Below the pieces are notes generated by a model that saw only the letters and a list, made by a program, of their open reading frames with translations, was not told the origin of the DNA and searched no databases. A program made the position numbers and the translations under genes. DNA of 64,000 nt from JBGAMH01 sp044222045. GTDB taxonomy: Bacteria; Eisenbacteria; RBG-16-71-46. Shown in pieces: positions 43,913-52,521 of this stretch (its first letter is position 1; each line of letters opens with the position of its first letter). The stretch is from assembly GCA_044222045.1 (NCBI GenBank), contig JBGAOB010000002.1:1-64000 (forward strand), written 5' to 3'.

Positions 43913-43980
43913 TCGACCACCCGCCGATCGCGCAGCGGGAAGCGCGTGCGCGATGAGGCGCGATCGGCGGAGTGGTTCGA
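43913..43980. repeat. REP-like palindrome next to the RAYT transposase
   Basis: CCGCCGATCGCGC (43921-43933) is perfectly inverted at 43958-43970, separated by 24 nt. The symmetry extends outward imperfectly (TCGACCAC against AGTGGTTCGA). It ends 3 nt before the transposase stop codon. REP or foldback elements of this type are the DNA targets of neighbouring REP-associated Y1 transposases. The remaining gap 43731-43912 contains a short GC hairpin (43858-43877) and no gene. Confidence 0.7.
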
Positions 43981-43983
43981 GGT

Positions 43984-44460
43984 TCAGCTCGCGGCGGCGA
44001 AGCGCTCGTGGGGTGGGTCGTCGAACAGCGGACGGTGGCGCACGGAGATCCGCTGCTTGAGTTTGTCGAGCCGCAGCGGGCTCACGGTTTCCACCGCGTA
44101 GCGCTCGTCCCACACGAGCTGGCCGCGCAGCCACACGCGCAGCTCCGGGAACTGGGCCAGAAGCGCCATGCCCGTGCGGCCCTTGAGTTCGCGAATCACG
44201 CTCGACACGCTCTGCGTGGGTCGCAGCGCGAGCAGCACGTGCACGTGGTCGTCGTGCGCGGCCACGTCGATGAGCGTGAAGTCCCGCTCGTCGCACACGT
44301 CGCGAACGAGCTGCTGAAGTGCATCGAGGTGCCGCTGCTTGAGCACCGGCCGCCGTCCCCGCGTGTACCACGTGACGAAGTAGTGGAGCTGGCTGCGGCA
44401 GATCGGCTCCCAACGACCCATCAACGCTTCCTTCACCTGCGGCGCCAGTTCGAGTTCCAC
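43984..44460 (-). CDS. REP-associated (IS200/IS605-type) Y1 transposase
   Basis: 158 residues, normal for RAYT proteins. HUH motif: His72 and His74 in AHDDHVHVLL. The nucleophile is Tyr121 in WDERYAVETV, matching the GYFVxTV pattern of TnpA-REP enzymes. It lacks the flanking ends of a complete insertion sequence, fitting a single-copy domesticated transposase that mobilises REP palindromes. GTG start with strong AGGAGG RBS. It stands between ribA and lexA with a palindrome at its 3' end. Confidence 0.9.
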   Translation of the reverse strand: MELELAPQVKEALMGRWEPICRSQLHYFVTWYTRGRRPVLKQRHLDALQQLVRDVCDERDFTLIDVAAHDDHVHVLLALRPTQSVSSVIRELKGRTGMALLAQFPELRVWLRGQLVWDERYAVETVSPLRLDKLKQRISVRHRPLFDDPPHERFAAAS

Positions 44461-44511
44461 GTTGCTACCTCCTGCGGGGACCGTGAACGCATGTGCACTA
44501 GGCGGGGATGG

Positions 44512-44534
44512 AAAACGGGAGCTTTCGCTCCCGT
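44512..44534 (-). terminator. Rho-independent terminator of lexA
   Basis: ACGGGAGC-GAAA-GCTCCCGT forms a perfect 8-bp stem with a GNRA tetraloop on the minus strand, followed by TTTCC. It lies 18 nt after the lexA stop. Confidence 0.85.
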
Positions 44535-44552
44535 CGGGGAAACCGGTGCGGA

Positions 44553-45155
44553 TCAGCTGACCGTGCGCATCACGCCGCGCACGACGCCCAGCAACTGCAA
44601 CGGCTGGTCGGCCTGCACGACGATGGGATCGTATTTCGGATTGGCCGCGACCAGCTCGATGTGGCCACGCTGCGGCCGGTAGTACTTCACCGTGGCCTCG
44701 TCCTCGAGGAGCGCCACCACGATCTCGCCGCTCGTCGCCTGCTGCTGGCGCCGCACGATCACGTAGTCGCCCTCGAGGATGCCTGCCTCGATCATGCTGT
44801 CGCCGCGCACGCGCAGGGCGAACAGGTCCGAGGTGTCGCCGAAGGTGTCCTGCAACGTGAGCGACCCGTCCCAGTTCTCCTCGGCCAGGATCGGCTGGCC
44901 GGCAGCGACGCGACCGAGCACCGGGATGGCCGGAGCGACGGTGCGCGACTCGCGGAGCGGCCCGATTCCGCGCGAGACCTTCCGGTTGCGCTGGATGTAG
45001 CCCTCGCGCTCGAGCATGTCGAGGTAGTACCGGACGCCGTTGGTGGAGGCGATTCCGAAGTGGTCCCCGATCTCACGGATGGTCGGCGCGGATCCGCGCT
45101 CACGCCGGAACCGCTGGATGAAGGAGTAGATCTCACGAGCTCGTTCGTTGAGCAT
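44553..45155 (-). CDS. lexA: LexA repressor
   Basis: 200 residues. N-terminal winged helix (residues 1-65; APTIREIGDHFGIASTNGVRYYLDML) and C-terminal S24 peptidase fold. The self-cleavage site is Ala85-Gly86 (GRVAAGQP), with the catalytic Ser120 (VRGDSMIEAGI) and Lys157 (EATVKYY). It represses SOS genes until RecA filaments trigger cleavage. The ATG at MLNERAREI is preceded by AGGAG at 10 nt; further upstream frame is Pro/Arg-rich. A promoter overlapping a palindrome suggests autoregulation. Confidence 0.97.
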   Translation of the reverse strand: MLNERAREIYSFIQRFRRERGSAPTIREIGDHFGIASTNGVRYYLDMLEREGYIQRNRKVSRGIGPLRESRTVAPAIPVLGRVAAGQPILAEENWDGSLTLQDTFGDTSDLFALRVRGDSMIEAGILEGDYVIVRRQQQATSGEIVVALLEDEATVKYYRPQRGHIELVAANPKYDPIVVQADQPLQLLGVVRGVMRTVS

Positions 45156-45205
45156 GACTGCTGGACTCCTGAGTTGGCCCTCGGCGAGGACCTGGCACGC
45201 GCGGC

Positions 45206-45235
45206 ACCGTAGTGCACGCGTGTGCAGCCGGTCAA
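45206..45235 (-). promoter_or_regulatory. lexA promoter with palindromic candidate LexA operator
   Basis: TTGACC (45235-45230) and TACGGT (45211-45206) are 18 bp apart. Between them, tgcacgcgtgtgca (45213-45226) is an inverted repeat except for its middle. On the minus strand it reads CTG-N10-CAC, close to the CTG-N10-CAG LexA box. The position between -35 and -10 is ideal for repression. The remaining stretch 45236-45652 shows no gene or RNA I recognise. Confidence 0.5.
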
Positions 45236-45652
45236 GGGGCAAATTCGTGCAGGGCGCCGGAGCCGGGCGAGGGCGATCCGGCGCGGGGGGCGGCGAAGGT
45301 GCCGCGTCGCAGCGGGCGTCGAGATGGTGACGACCGCGACCGTGAGCCGACACCGCCGTCGGCCTGCTCCACGCCCCGTCCGTCGGCGCGCGCGGGGCCA
45401 TGCCCGCTGCCGCGCAAGGGCTTCGGGCCCCTCCGCCTCGGGCGCCACCGGCGGCGGGCACGCGTGGCACCGCGATTGCCCTGTGAGTCCACCGAGGTCG
45501 CAAGGCCTCGCTCGACGGGCAAGCGGCGGTCGGGCGGGAGAGCTGAGGGGATCGCTATCGGGGGCCGATCACTCGAGGCCTCGCCACTCACCGCCCGCTT
45601 GTCGGTCGGGAGCTTCACCCGGAAGTGTCGCAGGAGTCCCGCAGCACACGAC

Positions 45653-45690
45653 GAAGCCCGTCGCACACCGAGAGGTGCGACGGGCTTCGT
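45653..45690 (-). terminator. Strong hairpin after the first TonB-dependent receptor gene
   Basis: CGAAGCCCGTCGCAC (45653-45667) and its perfect complement (45676-45690) form a 15-bp stem with an 8-nt loop, 59 nt downstream of the receptor stop on the minus strand. No T-run follows on the minus strand, so it could also protect the mRNA end. Confidence 0.65.
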
Positions 45691-45748
45691 TCGAAACCAG
45701 GCGGATCGCCGAGTGCGGGCGCTTCCTTCGCGCCCGCGAATCGCGCGG

Positions 45749-47779
45749 CTACCAGCGCAGCGTGACGCCGCCACTGAAGTTGCGCGGCAGTCCCGGCTGG
45801 AAGTACTTCGAGTTGATGCCGTTGATGAACACCGAGCCGATGTACTCCTTGTCGAGCAGGTTGCTGCCCGCCACGAACGCGCGCACGCCCTTGCCGTTCA
45901 GCCGCGCGTCGTACGAAAGGCTCGCATCCACCACGCCGTAGCCGATCGTTTCGGAGATGTTCGCGTCGTCGGCGAAGTACTTGCCCGCGCCGTTCAGCGA
46001 CACCTGCGCCGCCACGCCCTGCGGCATCGTGTAGCGCACGGTCCCGAACCACGTCAGCTTGGGCAGGCCCGGCATGTCGTTGCCGCTGAAGTCGCCGGCA
46101 TCGTTCTTCCACTCGTCGTACTCGTTCTTCGCCACCGTGCCGCCGCCGCGCACCCACAGCGCGCCGACCGGCTGCCAGTCGAGCGCGGCCTCCAAGCCCT
46201 GGCGGCGGGTCTTGCCGGCGGTGCGGAAGTACGCGCCGCCACCGTACGAGACGATGTCGTCCTGCACGTCGATCCAGTACGCGGCCGCGTCGTAGCGCCA
46301 CGTGCCGAGGCCGTTCGTGATCGAGCCGCGCGAACCCAGTTCGTAGGTCGTGGATCGCATGGGCTCGAGGAACGGATTGAACGAGGTGATCGTGTCGAAC
46401 GGCGCCGGCGGGTCGATCTCGTTGAACGCAGGGGCCTCCACGCCGCCGCCCAGTGCGGCGAACACCGTGTGCGCACCCGCCGTCCACGACACGGACGCCT
46501 TCGGCGTGACCTGCGTGAAGTGCTTGGTCGCGCCGAGCTTCGGCGTGAGGTAGTCCTCGGACACGTACCAGAGATTGTCGTAACGGGCCGCCACCTGCGC
46601 GGTCCACGCTTCGTTCCACGTCAGCGACTGCTGCACGAACGCGCCGGCGCTGTTCGCTCCCTCGCGCTTGTTCGCCACCTGGGTGGTGCCGCGGGCGCCG
46701 TGGTCGCGCAGGTTCCAGAACAGGATCGAGCCGTCCTGCCACGCCTCGTCGCCGCCCACCAGCGTGCGCGCGGTCACGCCGGGCGCCGCGTTCCAGTCCA
46801 GCGACCACGTCGTGCTGCCGCCCACGTGGTAGCGCGTGAAGTCGCGGAACCGGTTGCGCTCCGAACGCTGCTGCACGCGCGGCTCCACGAACGCGGTGGC
46901 CGTGAGCGTCTGCCGGTCGCTGATCGCGTGGTCCAGCGCCGCGGCCACGCGGCCCACGCGGTGGAAGCGCCGCTCGTGGCGCGACACGAACGTGGCATCG
47001 GCCTGCTCGCGGTCGGCCGCCAGCTGCGAGGCGGTCAGCGCGCCGGCGTACTCGTTGTAGTTGCTCGATGCGTCCGCCATCAACAGCAGCCGGCTGGCAT
47101 CGGCCAGCGGCATGGCCAGCTTCAGCGAGCCGCGTGTCGTGTAGCTGTTGCTGTGCTTGCGCCAGCCCTCGTACGTGCTGTTCGAGAGCGTGAACGTGCC
47201 GCGCGCACTGCCGGCCAGGAAGCCGACGCGGCCCTGCTCGCGGTGGAATCCGTACGAACCGGCGCGTTCGTCCACCTCCACGAACGGTTTGTCGAACGAC
47301 AGGTTCGAGCGCAGCTGGATCACGCCGCCCGACGCGTTGCCGTAGAGCGCCGACGCGTTGCTGCGCGAGATCTCGATCCGGTCCGCGCCGCCGATGTCGA
47401 TCATGTCGAGATTGGTGCGACCGTCGGGGTCCGAGGCGGGGATGCCATCGGTGAGCACGCGAATGCCGCGCATGCTGCCGGCGTTCGAGCGCTCGCCGTT
47501 GCCGCGCGCGCCGAAGCCGCGAATGGTCACGCGCACGTCCTGTGCGCCGTCGCGGTTCTGCACGAACACGCCCGGCACGCTCGAGAGCGCGTCCTGCAGG
47601 CTGATCATGCGGCTGTCGTTGAACTGCGAGCGCGGCACCACCGACACCGCGGCCGGCGCGCGCTGGAAGCTCTCGCGGGCGCGCGTACCGGTGACGATCT
47701 GCGTGGGCATGGGAACGACCAGCGTCTCCGGCTGGGCGCTCGAGAGCGCGGCCAGGAGCACGGGAATCCAGGGATTCAT
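45749..47779 (-). CDS. TonB-dependent outer-membrane receptor (first copy of a two-gene module)
   Basis: 676 residues. A short signal peptide is followed by ETLVVP, a TonB-box-like string, and the plug domain (SLQDALSSVPGVFVQNRDGAQDVRVTIRGFG, LTDGIP, ISRSNASALYGNASGGVIQL). The rest is alternating strands of a 22-strand barrel ending in the terminal aromatic Trp (GGVTLRW). It should take up a siderophore, cobalamin, sugar or peptide; the ligand is unknown. The start after GAGGTGG is preferred to a GTG within it. The gene for a small exported protein lies 135 nt upstream on the same strand, an arrangement repeated at 50270-53135. Confidence 0.92.
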   Translation of the reverse strand: MNPWIPVLLAALSSAQPETLVVPMPTQIVTGTRARESFQRAPAAVSVVPRSQFNDSRMISLQDALSSVPGVFVQNRDGAQDVRVTIRGFGARGNGERSNAGSMRGIRVLTDGIPASDPDGRTNLDMIDIGGADRIEISRSNASALYGNASGGVIQLRSNLSFDKPFVEVDERAGSYGFHREQGRVGFLAGSARGTFTLSNSTYEGWRKHSNSYTTRGSLKLAMPLADASRLLLMADASSNYNEYAGALTASQLAADREQADATFVSRHERRFHRVGRVAAALDHAISDRQTLTATAFVEPRVQQRSERNRFRDFTRYHVGGSTTWSLDWNAAPGVTARTLVGGDEAWQDGSILFWNLRDHGARGTTQVANKREGANSAGAFVQQSLTWNEAWTAQVAARYDNLWYVSEDYLTPKLGATKHFTQVTPKASVSWTAGAHTVFAALGGGVEAPAFNEIDPPAPFDTITSFNPFLEPMRSTTYELGSRGSITNGLGTWRYDAAAYWIDVQDDIVSYGGGAYFRTAGKTRRQGLEAALDWQPVGALWVRGGGTVAKNEYDEWKNDAGDFSGNDMPGLPKLTWFGTVRYTMPQGVAAQVSLNGAGKYFADDANISETIGYGVVDASLSYDARLNGKGVRAFVAGSNLLDKEYIGSVFINGINSKYFQPGLPRNFSGGVTLRW

Positions 47780-47914
47780 GACGGAGTCCACCTCGTAGGG
47801 AAGAAGTCGAAGCTGCGGGGAGTGCCCGGCCGCCGGAGGCGTCGGGTGCGCACGGAACCGCGCCCGCGCCGGAGCGCGGCGCGGACGAAACGAGGTCGCG
47901 AGGTGGGCGCGAAC

Positions 47915-48550
47915 TCAGTTCCGCAGGGGCACGAAGCGGGGCTGGCGCCCCGCGGGGCCCGCGGGCGCGCCGTCGGTCACGGCGCGATGGTGGAGCAGCT
48001 CGACCACGGGGCCCGCCGACGACGTCGGCAGCGCCACGCGCGTGGGAGCGTCGGCGGCCTGGTCCGCCGCGTGCGCCGTGAAGCCCGGCCGCGAGTCGCG
48101 CAGCGCGCCCGGCAGCTCGCGGGATCCCGACAGCGGCGCGGCCGCGAGCGGGCGTGCGACGGCTGCGTCGTCGTGGATCGCGAACGGCTCGCTCGGCGGC
48201 AGGTCGTACTCGCCGTCGCGCGTGCCCACGCGCAGGCGCAGCCGGGCGTGGGTCGCACCCAGGGCCGGAACGCGCCACTCGAAGCGGCTCGTCAGGCCCG
48301 GCAACTCGGGCGAGATCCGGCGCCACGGCCCGCCGTCCACGGACAGCTCGAGCTCGAGCTCCTCCACGGCCGGGTCGTCGAGCCGCCAGCGCAACTCCAC
48401 CACGTCGCCGGCGCGCACACCCGCGGGCCCCGGCACCCCGGCGACCACCGGACCGGTCGGGACCTCGACCGCCGCCCGCGCCGGAAGGGCGCCGACGGAG
48501 GCGAGCGCGACCAGCAGCAGCGCGATCATCACAGGGAGAACTCGGCGCAT
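47915..48550 (-). CDS. Exported Ig-like protein ending in PLRN, paired with a TonB receptor
   Basis: 211 residues. Signal peptide MRRVLPVMIALLLVALASVGALPARA. The mature part begins with a beta-sandwich-like unit (GDVVELRWRLDD, ELELELSVDGGPWRRIS, FEWRVPALGATHARLRLRVGTRDGE), followed by a linker and the end PRFVPLRN. The gene 52522-53135 encodes a homologue with DGGPW, an equivalent HVTWRAPAGL strand, and the end PAFRPLRN. Both lie directly upstream of a TonB receptor. It may bind a ligand or the receptor in the periplasm, or present a substrate at the surface; that is inference. Confidence 0.78.
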   Translation of the reverse strand: MRRVLPVMIALLLVALASVGALPARAAVEVPTGPVVAGVPGPAGVRAGDVVELRWRLDDPAVEELELELSVDGGPWRRISPELPGLTSRFEWRVPALGATHARLRLRVGTRDGEYDLPPSEPFAIHDDAAVARPLAAAPLSGSRELPGALRDSRPGFTAHAADQAADAPTRVALPTSSAGPVVELLHHRAVTDGAPAGPAGRQPRFVPLRN

Positions 48551-48641
48551 GAGGGAAACGCTCCGGGGCGGCATCACGTGTGGGCGGGGGAATGTAGCGC
48601 ATGGCCCCGCCCGCAGCCGAGGGCGAAACCCGCCTCCCGGC

Positions 48642-48671
48642 TTGGAGCCCCGGGGTGCCGGAGGCTACCTT
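48642..48671 (+). promoter_or_regulatory. Leaderless-type promoter of ubiA
   Basis: TTGGAG (48642-48647), 18-bp spacer, TACCTT (48666-48671); the ATG follows after 9 nt without a Shine-Dalgarno. Confidence 0.5.
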
Positions 48672-48680
48672 CCCCGGCCC

Positions 48681-49601
48681 ATGACCAGTGCTGCCCCCAC
48701 ACTGCCGGTCGCCGAACGCGCGCGCACGTACGCCTCGTTCGTCCGCTTCGAGCACACCCTGTTCTCGCTGCCGCTGATCCTGGCCGGCGTGTTCAGCGTG
48801 CCCGGCCCGGCGCTCACCGTGGTGCGCTGGCTGCTGGTGGCGCTCGCGGCCGTCGGGGCGCGGACGGCGGCCATGAGCCTGAACCGGCTGATCGACCGCG
48901 GCATCGACGCGCGCAACCCGCGCACGAAGGTGCGCGAGCTGCCCAGCGGCAGGATGAAGACCGCCGAGGGCGTGGCGCTGCTGATGGTGAGCACCGCCGT
49001 CTACCTGGCGGCATGTGCGGCCCTGGGCCCGTGGTTCCTGAAGGTGGCGATCGTGCCGCTGGCGGTGTTCACTGTGTACCCGTACCTCAAGCGCTTCACG
49101 CCGTTCTGCCACGTGGGCGTGGGCGCCGGGCTGGCGCTGGCGCCGCTCGCGGGCTACGCGGCCGCGCATCCCGATCTCGCCGCGTGGCGCCCGGCGGTGA
49201 CGCTGGCGGTGTTCGCGCTCTGCTGGGTGACCGGGTTCGACGTGATCTACGCGACGCTCGACGAGGACTTCGACCGCTCGGCGGGCGTGCACTCGATGGT
49301 GGTGTGGCTGGGCCGGGAGCGCGCGCTGCGCGTGTCGGCCGTGCTGCACGTGGCCGCGGCACTGGCGCTCGGGTGGGTGGCCGTGCAGGTACTGGGCGGC
49401 CCGGGCGCCGCCGTGGCGGCCGTGGCCCGGCCGTGGGGCGCGATCGCGGCGCTGCTCTATGCCGGCACGCTGGTGGCCTTGTTCCTGGAGCAGCGCTGGG
49501 CCGAGAACGTGAACCTCGCGTTCTTCAAGATCAACGTGTGGGTGGGCGCGATGGTGCTGGCGATCGTGCTCGCCGCGCGGCTGGCCGCGGGAGGCTTCTG
49601 A
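48681..49601 (+). CDS. ubiA: UbiA-type prenyltransferase (menaquinone/ubiquinone pathway)
   Basis: 306 residues, eight or nine hydrophobic helices. Both Mg-binding Asp motifs are readable: NRLIDRGIDARNPRT (near residue 70) and DVIYATLDEDFDRSAG (near 190). It attaches a polyprenyl chain to an aromatic acid in the inner membrane. With ubiX 1 nt downstream and ubiD at 53344, a quinone route is likely; the futalosine menaquinone pathway uses such UbiA/UbiX/UbiD homologues (MqnP type), but no mqn genes are in view. Low-numbered start is supported by a leaderless promoter. Confidence 0.92.
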   Translation: MTSAAPTLPVAERARTYASFVRFEHTLFSLPLILAGVFSVPGPALTVVRWLLVALAAVGARTAAMSLNRLIDRGIDARNPRTKVRELPSGRMKTAEGVALLMVSTAVYLAACAALGPWFLKVAIVPLAVFTVYPYLKRFTPFCHVGVGAGLALAPLAGYAAAHPDLAAWRPAVTLAVFALCWVTGFDVIYATLDEDFDRSAGVHSMVVWLGRERALRVSAVLHVAAALALGWVAVQVLGGPGAAVAAVARPWGAIAALLYAGTLVALFLEQRWAENVNLAFFKINVWVGAMVLAIVLAARLAAGGF

Positions 49602-49602
49602 C

Positions 49603-50157
49603 GTGGCGCGTTACCTGATCGGCATGACCGGCGCGTCCGGGGCCGTGCACGCGGTGGACTTCGTGAAGCGCTGCCCCGGCGAGAAGTACCTGGTGATGAG
49701 CGACTGGGCGCGCCACGTGCTGCACGAGGAGACCGGGCTCAAGCCCAGTGATCTCGACCCGCACGTGAAGAAGACGTTCGCCGACTCCGACCTGGCCGCG
49801 CCGTTCGCCTCGGGCAGCAACCGGCACGACGGCATGGTGATCCTGCCGTGCAGCACGAGCACGCTCGCCAAGATCGCGTGTGGCATCGCCGACACGCTGA
49901 TCACGCGCGCGGCGTCGGTGGCGCTCAAGGAGCGCATGCGGCTGGTGATCGGCCTGCGCGAAACGCCGCTGTCCAGCATCGCTCTCGAGAACGCGCTCAA
50001 GCTCTCGCGCGAAGGCGTCGTGATCATGCCGCTCTGCACGCCGTGGTACCGCGAGCCGCAGACGATGTCCGACGCGGTCGCCGGCTTCACGAGCAAGCTG
50101 CTCGCGCTGCTCGGCGAGCCGGCCGGCGAAGGCTGGCGCGAGCGCGAGCTGGAATAG
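49603..50157 (+). CDS. ubiX: Flavin prenyltransferase UbiX
   Basis: 184 residues, GTG start 1 nt after ubiA. The FMN-binding GMTGASGAVHAVDFV opens the protein; ILPCSTSTLAKIACGIADTLITRAASVALKERMRLVI and ETPLSSIALENALKLSREGVVIMP are family hallmarks. UbiX makes prenylated FMN, the cofactor of UbiD decarboxylases, from FMN and dimethylallyl phosphate. It therefore serves the ubiD gene 3 kb downstream. Cytosolic. Confidence 0.95.
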   Translation: MARYLIGMTGASGAVHAVDFVKRCPGEKYLVMSDWARHVLHEETGLKPSDLDPHVKKTFADSDLAAPFASGSNRHDGMVILPCSTSTLAKIACGIADTLITRAASVALKERMRLVIGLRETPLSSIALENALKLSREGVVIMPLCTPWYREPQTMSDAVAGFTSKLLALLGEPAGEGWRERELE

Positions 50158-50269
50158 CGCGGCTCCGGCTCGCCGTGCCCTCGGAAACCGACGAGGCGGG
50201 TCCGCTCGTCGCGAACCCGCCCCGCGCTGCACCGCTGCGATCGTGCCTTGCCGCGCGACCGCGCCCGGC

Positions 50270-52411
50270 TCAGTACCGCACGGTCACGCTGCCCGTCACG
50301 CGCCGCGGCGCCGACACGTAGAACTGCGAGTCGCCGATGTCGCTCTCGCTGACCGGGTGGCGGTCGTCGCCGAGGTTCCGGCCGACCACCGCCACGCGCA
50401 GCGGGCCGTGGTCCCAGCTCGCGCCGGCGTCCCACTCGTCGTAGCCCGGCGTCCAGAAGCGGTTCCGTCGGTTGAGCGGTCGCTCGTTCTGGTGGCGGAA
50501 CGCCGCCCACACGCCCGCGCCGCACCGCGCGCGATACGAGAAGCCCGCGTTCCACAGCCACGCCGGCACCAGCTCGAGGCGCTTGCCCGCCACGTCGCGC
50601 ATCTGGCTGTCGGGCGTGACGAACGTGAACTGCACGAAGCGCGCGTCGTGGTGCGAGAAGCCGTAGTCGAGCGTCAGGCCCGGGATCGCCGCGGGCGCCG
50701 CGTTCAGGCTCAGCTCCCAGCCCTTGAAGCGCTCGTGGCCGGCGTTCAGCAGCTCGATCGATCCGCCCGGCCCGAGGTTCGACACCACCATGTTGTGGAA
50801 GTCCATCTGGAAGATCGACGCCTCGAGCCCCAGCTGGTCGTCGAGCGCCGACGCCTTGAGGCCGCCCTCCAGCGAGTGCGTGCGCTCGGGATCGAGGATC
50901 TCCGCCGCCTCGGCCTCGGTCAGGTTGGGCGCCGCCGGCTTGAACGAGCTCTTCCAGTTGCCGAACAGGTTCAGCGCGCCGAGCGCCGGCACGTTGGACG
51001 GCGCCAGTCGCAGCACCGCGCCCAGGTCGCCCGACCACGCCTGCGTGCTCTTCTCGTCCGTCGCGCCTTCGGACTCGAGGCCGCCTTCGGTCATGCCGAC
51101 CTCGAGGCTCTCGTTCGTGGCGTCGAAGCGGCCGCCGCCCGATACGGTCACGCGCGCGTGCGGCGTCCACTCGTCGTGCGCGTAGAGCCCCAGGAACGTG
51201 CGCTCGTCCTCGAAGTCGCGCGTGTCGCCCACCGGCACGCTCTCGGCGCCGGGCATCGACGGGTAGTTCGTGAGCGACTGGTCGAAGTCGAAGCCCCTGC
51301 CGTCGCCCTTGGTGCTGCCGAACGTGAGCGACGCGCCCGTCACCAGCTCGTGCGAGCCGGCCGCCTGGAACGGCGCGATCCAGCGCAGGTCGTCGAACAC
51401 CGTCGTCTCCGTGGGCTCCAGCTTCACGCCCTCGGAGCCCACCGTGTCCGCGGTCGGGAAGTCCATGAAGAAGCTGCGCAGGAACGTCTGCCGGTCGTGC
51501 GTGACGCCGAACGTGTTCTCGAGCCGGCTCGCCCACGGCGCCGGCGACTCGGCGCGCAGCGCCGCCGACAGCACGCGGTGCTCGACGTGCGCGCCGAGCA
51601 CGGCGTAGTTGCGGTCGAGCACGAAGTTCGGCAGCACTTCGCCGGCGTCGTACGGCAGCGGCGTGCCCCAGCGCTGGTCGTCGCGGTAGGCCTGCAGGTC
51701 GAGCGACAGCTTCCGCTCGCCGAACGCGCGCGACAGCTTGAGCGTGCCGCGATCCAGCGAGCTGCCGGCGCGATCCTGCCAGCCGTCGTCGCGCGACGAC
51801 GCGAGCGACGCGCGCAGCGCGGTGCCGTCGGCCAGCTGCCCGCTCCACGTGGCGTCGCCGTTCAGCGCGCCGAACGTGCCGCCGCCCAGCGTGATGCTGT
51901 TGGCCGCGCCCTGCGCGCCGCGCGTGATCACGTGGATCGCGCCCGCGAACGCCGACACGCCGTACAGCGAGCCCTGCGGGCCCTTCAGGATCTCGATGCG
52001 CTCGATGTCCTCCACCGGGATCTGCGACAGCGACGGATTGAACGGTCCGCCCACCGGCACGCCGTCCACCGTCACCAGCAGCGCGTCGAACTCCTTGAGG
52101 CCCCAGACGCCGATGTTCGGAAAGCGCGCGCCGTTGTCGGAGCCGTCGCCCGTGTCCAGGCCGGGCACGTTGATGAGCGCGTCGGCCAGCGTGCGCGCGC
52201 CGGTGCGGCGAAGCTCGGCGCCGCTCACCACGTCGGCGCTGCCGGCCACGTCGAGCCGCGCGCGTGTCGTCTTGGTGGCGGTCACGACGACGCGGTACTT
52301 CTCGGGATCGTGCTTCATGGTGAGCGTGTCGCCGTCCGCAGCGCGCGCCGCGGGCGCGAGGGCGGCAGCGAACAGGCACGCGGCGGCGAGCCGCGCGATC
52401 GGGAATCGCAT
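50270..52411 (-). CDS. TonB-dependent outer-membrane receptor (second copy of the module)
   Basis: 713 residues. Signal peptide MRFPIARLAAACLFAAALAPAARA, then a short N-terminal stretch and the plug domain (RVVVTATKTTRARLDVAGSA, TLADALINVPGLDTGDG, VTVDGVPVGGPFN, IEILKGPQGSLYGVSAFAGAIHVITRG). The C-terminal barrel ends with VTGSVTVRY, the terminal aromatic residue needed for outer-membrane assembly. It is only distantly related to the receptor at 45749. It follows a frameshifted exported protein gene by 110 nt on the same strand. Ligand unknown. Confidence 0.93.
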   Translation of the reverse strand: MRFPIARLAAACLFAAALAPAARAADGDTLTMKHDPEKYRVVVTATKTTRARLDVAGSADVVSGAELRRTGARTLADALINVPGLDTGDGSDNGARFPNIGVWGLKEFDALLVTVDGVPVGGPFNPSLSQIPVEDIERIEILKGPQGSLYGVSAFAGAIHVITRGAQGAANSITLGGGTFGALNGDATWSGQLADGTALRASLASSRDDGWQDRAGSSLDRGTLKLSRAFGERKLSLDLQAYRDDQRWGTPLPYDAGEVLPNFVLDRNYAVLGAHVEHRVLSAALRAESPAPWASRLENTFGVTHDRQTFLRSFFMDFPTADTVGSEGVKLEPTETTVFDDLRWIAPFQAAGSHELVTGASLTFGSTKGDGRGFDFDQSLTNYPSMPGAESVPVGDTRDFEDERTFLGLYAHDEWTPHARVTVSGGGRFDATNESLEVGMTEGGLESEGATDEKSTQAWSGDLGAVLRLAPSNVPALGALNLFGNWKSSFKPAAPNLTEAEAAEILDPERTHSLEGGLKASALDDQLGLEASIFQMDFHNMVVSNLGPGGSIELLNAGHERFKGWELSLNAAPAAIPGLTLDYGFSHHDARFVQFTFVTPDSQMRDVAGKRLELVPAWLWNAGFSYRARCGAGVWAAFRHQNERPLNRRNRFWTPGYDEWDAGASWDHGPLRVAVVGRNLGDDRHPVSESDIGDSQFYVSAPRRVTGSVTVRY

Positions 52412-52521
52412 GGGAAATCACTCCGTGTCACGGGCGGCACGGCGGGAGCCGGCGCCACGGGAACCACTCGGCGCGCAGGGGCGCGCGGGATCGGGGCGAG
52501 TCGCGGTTGCGAGCGCGCCGA

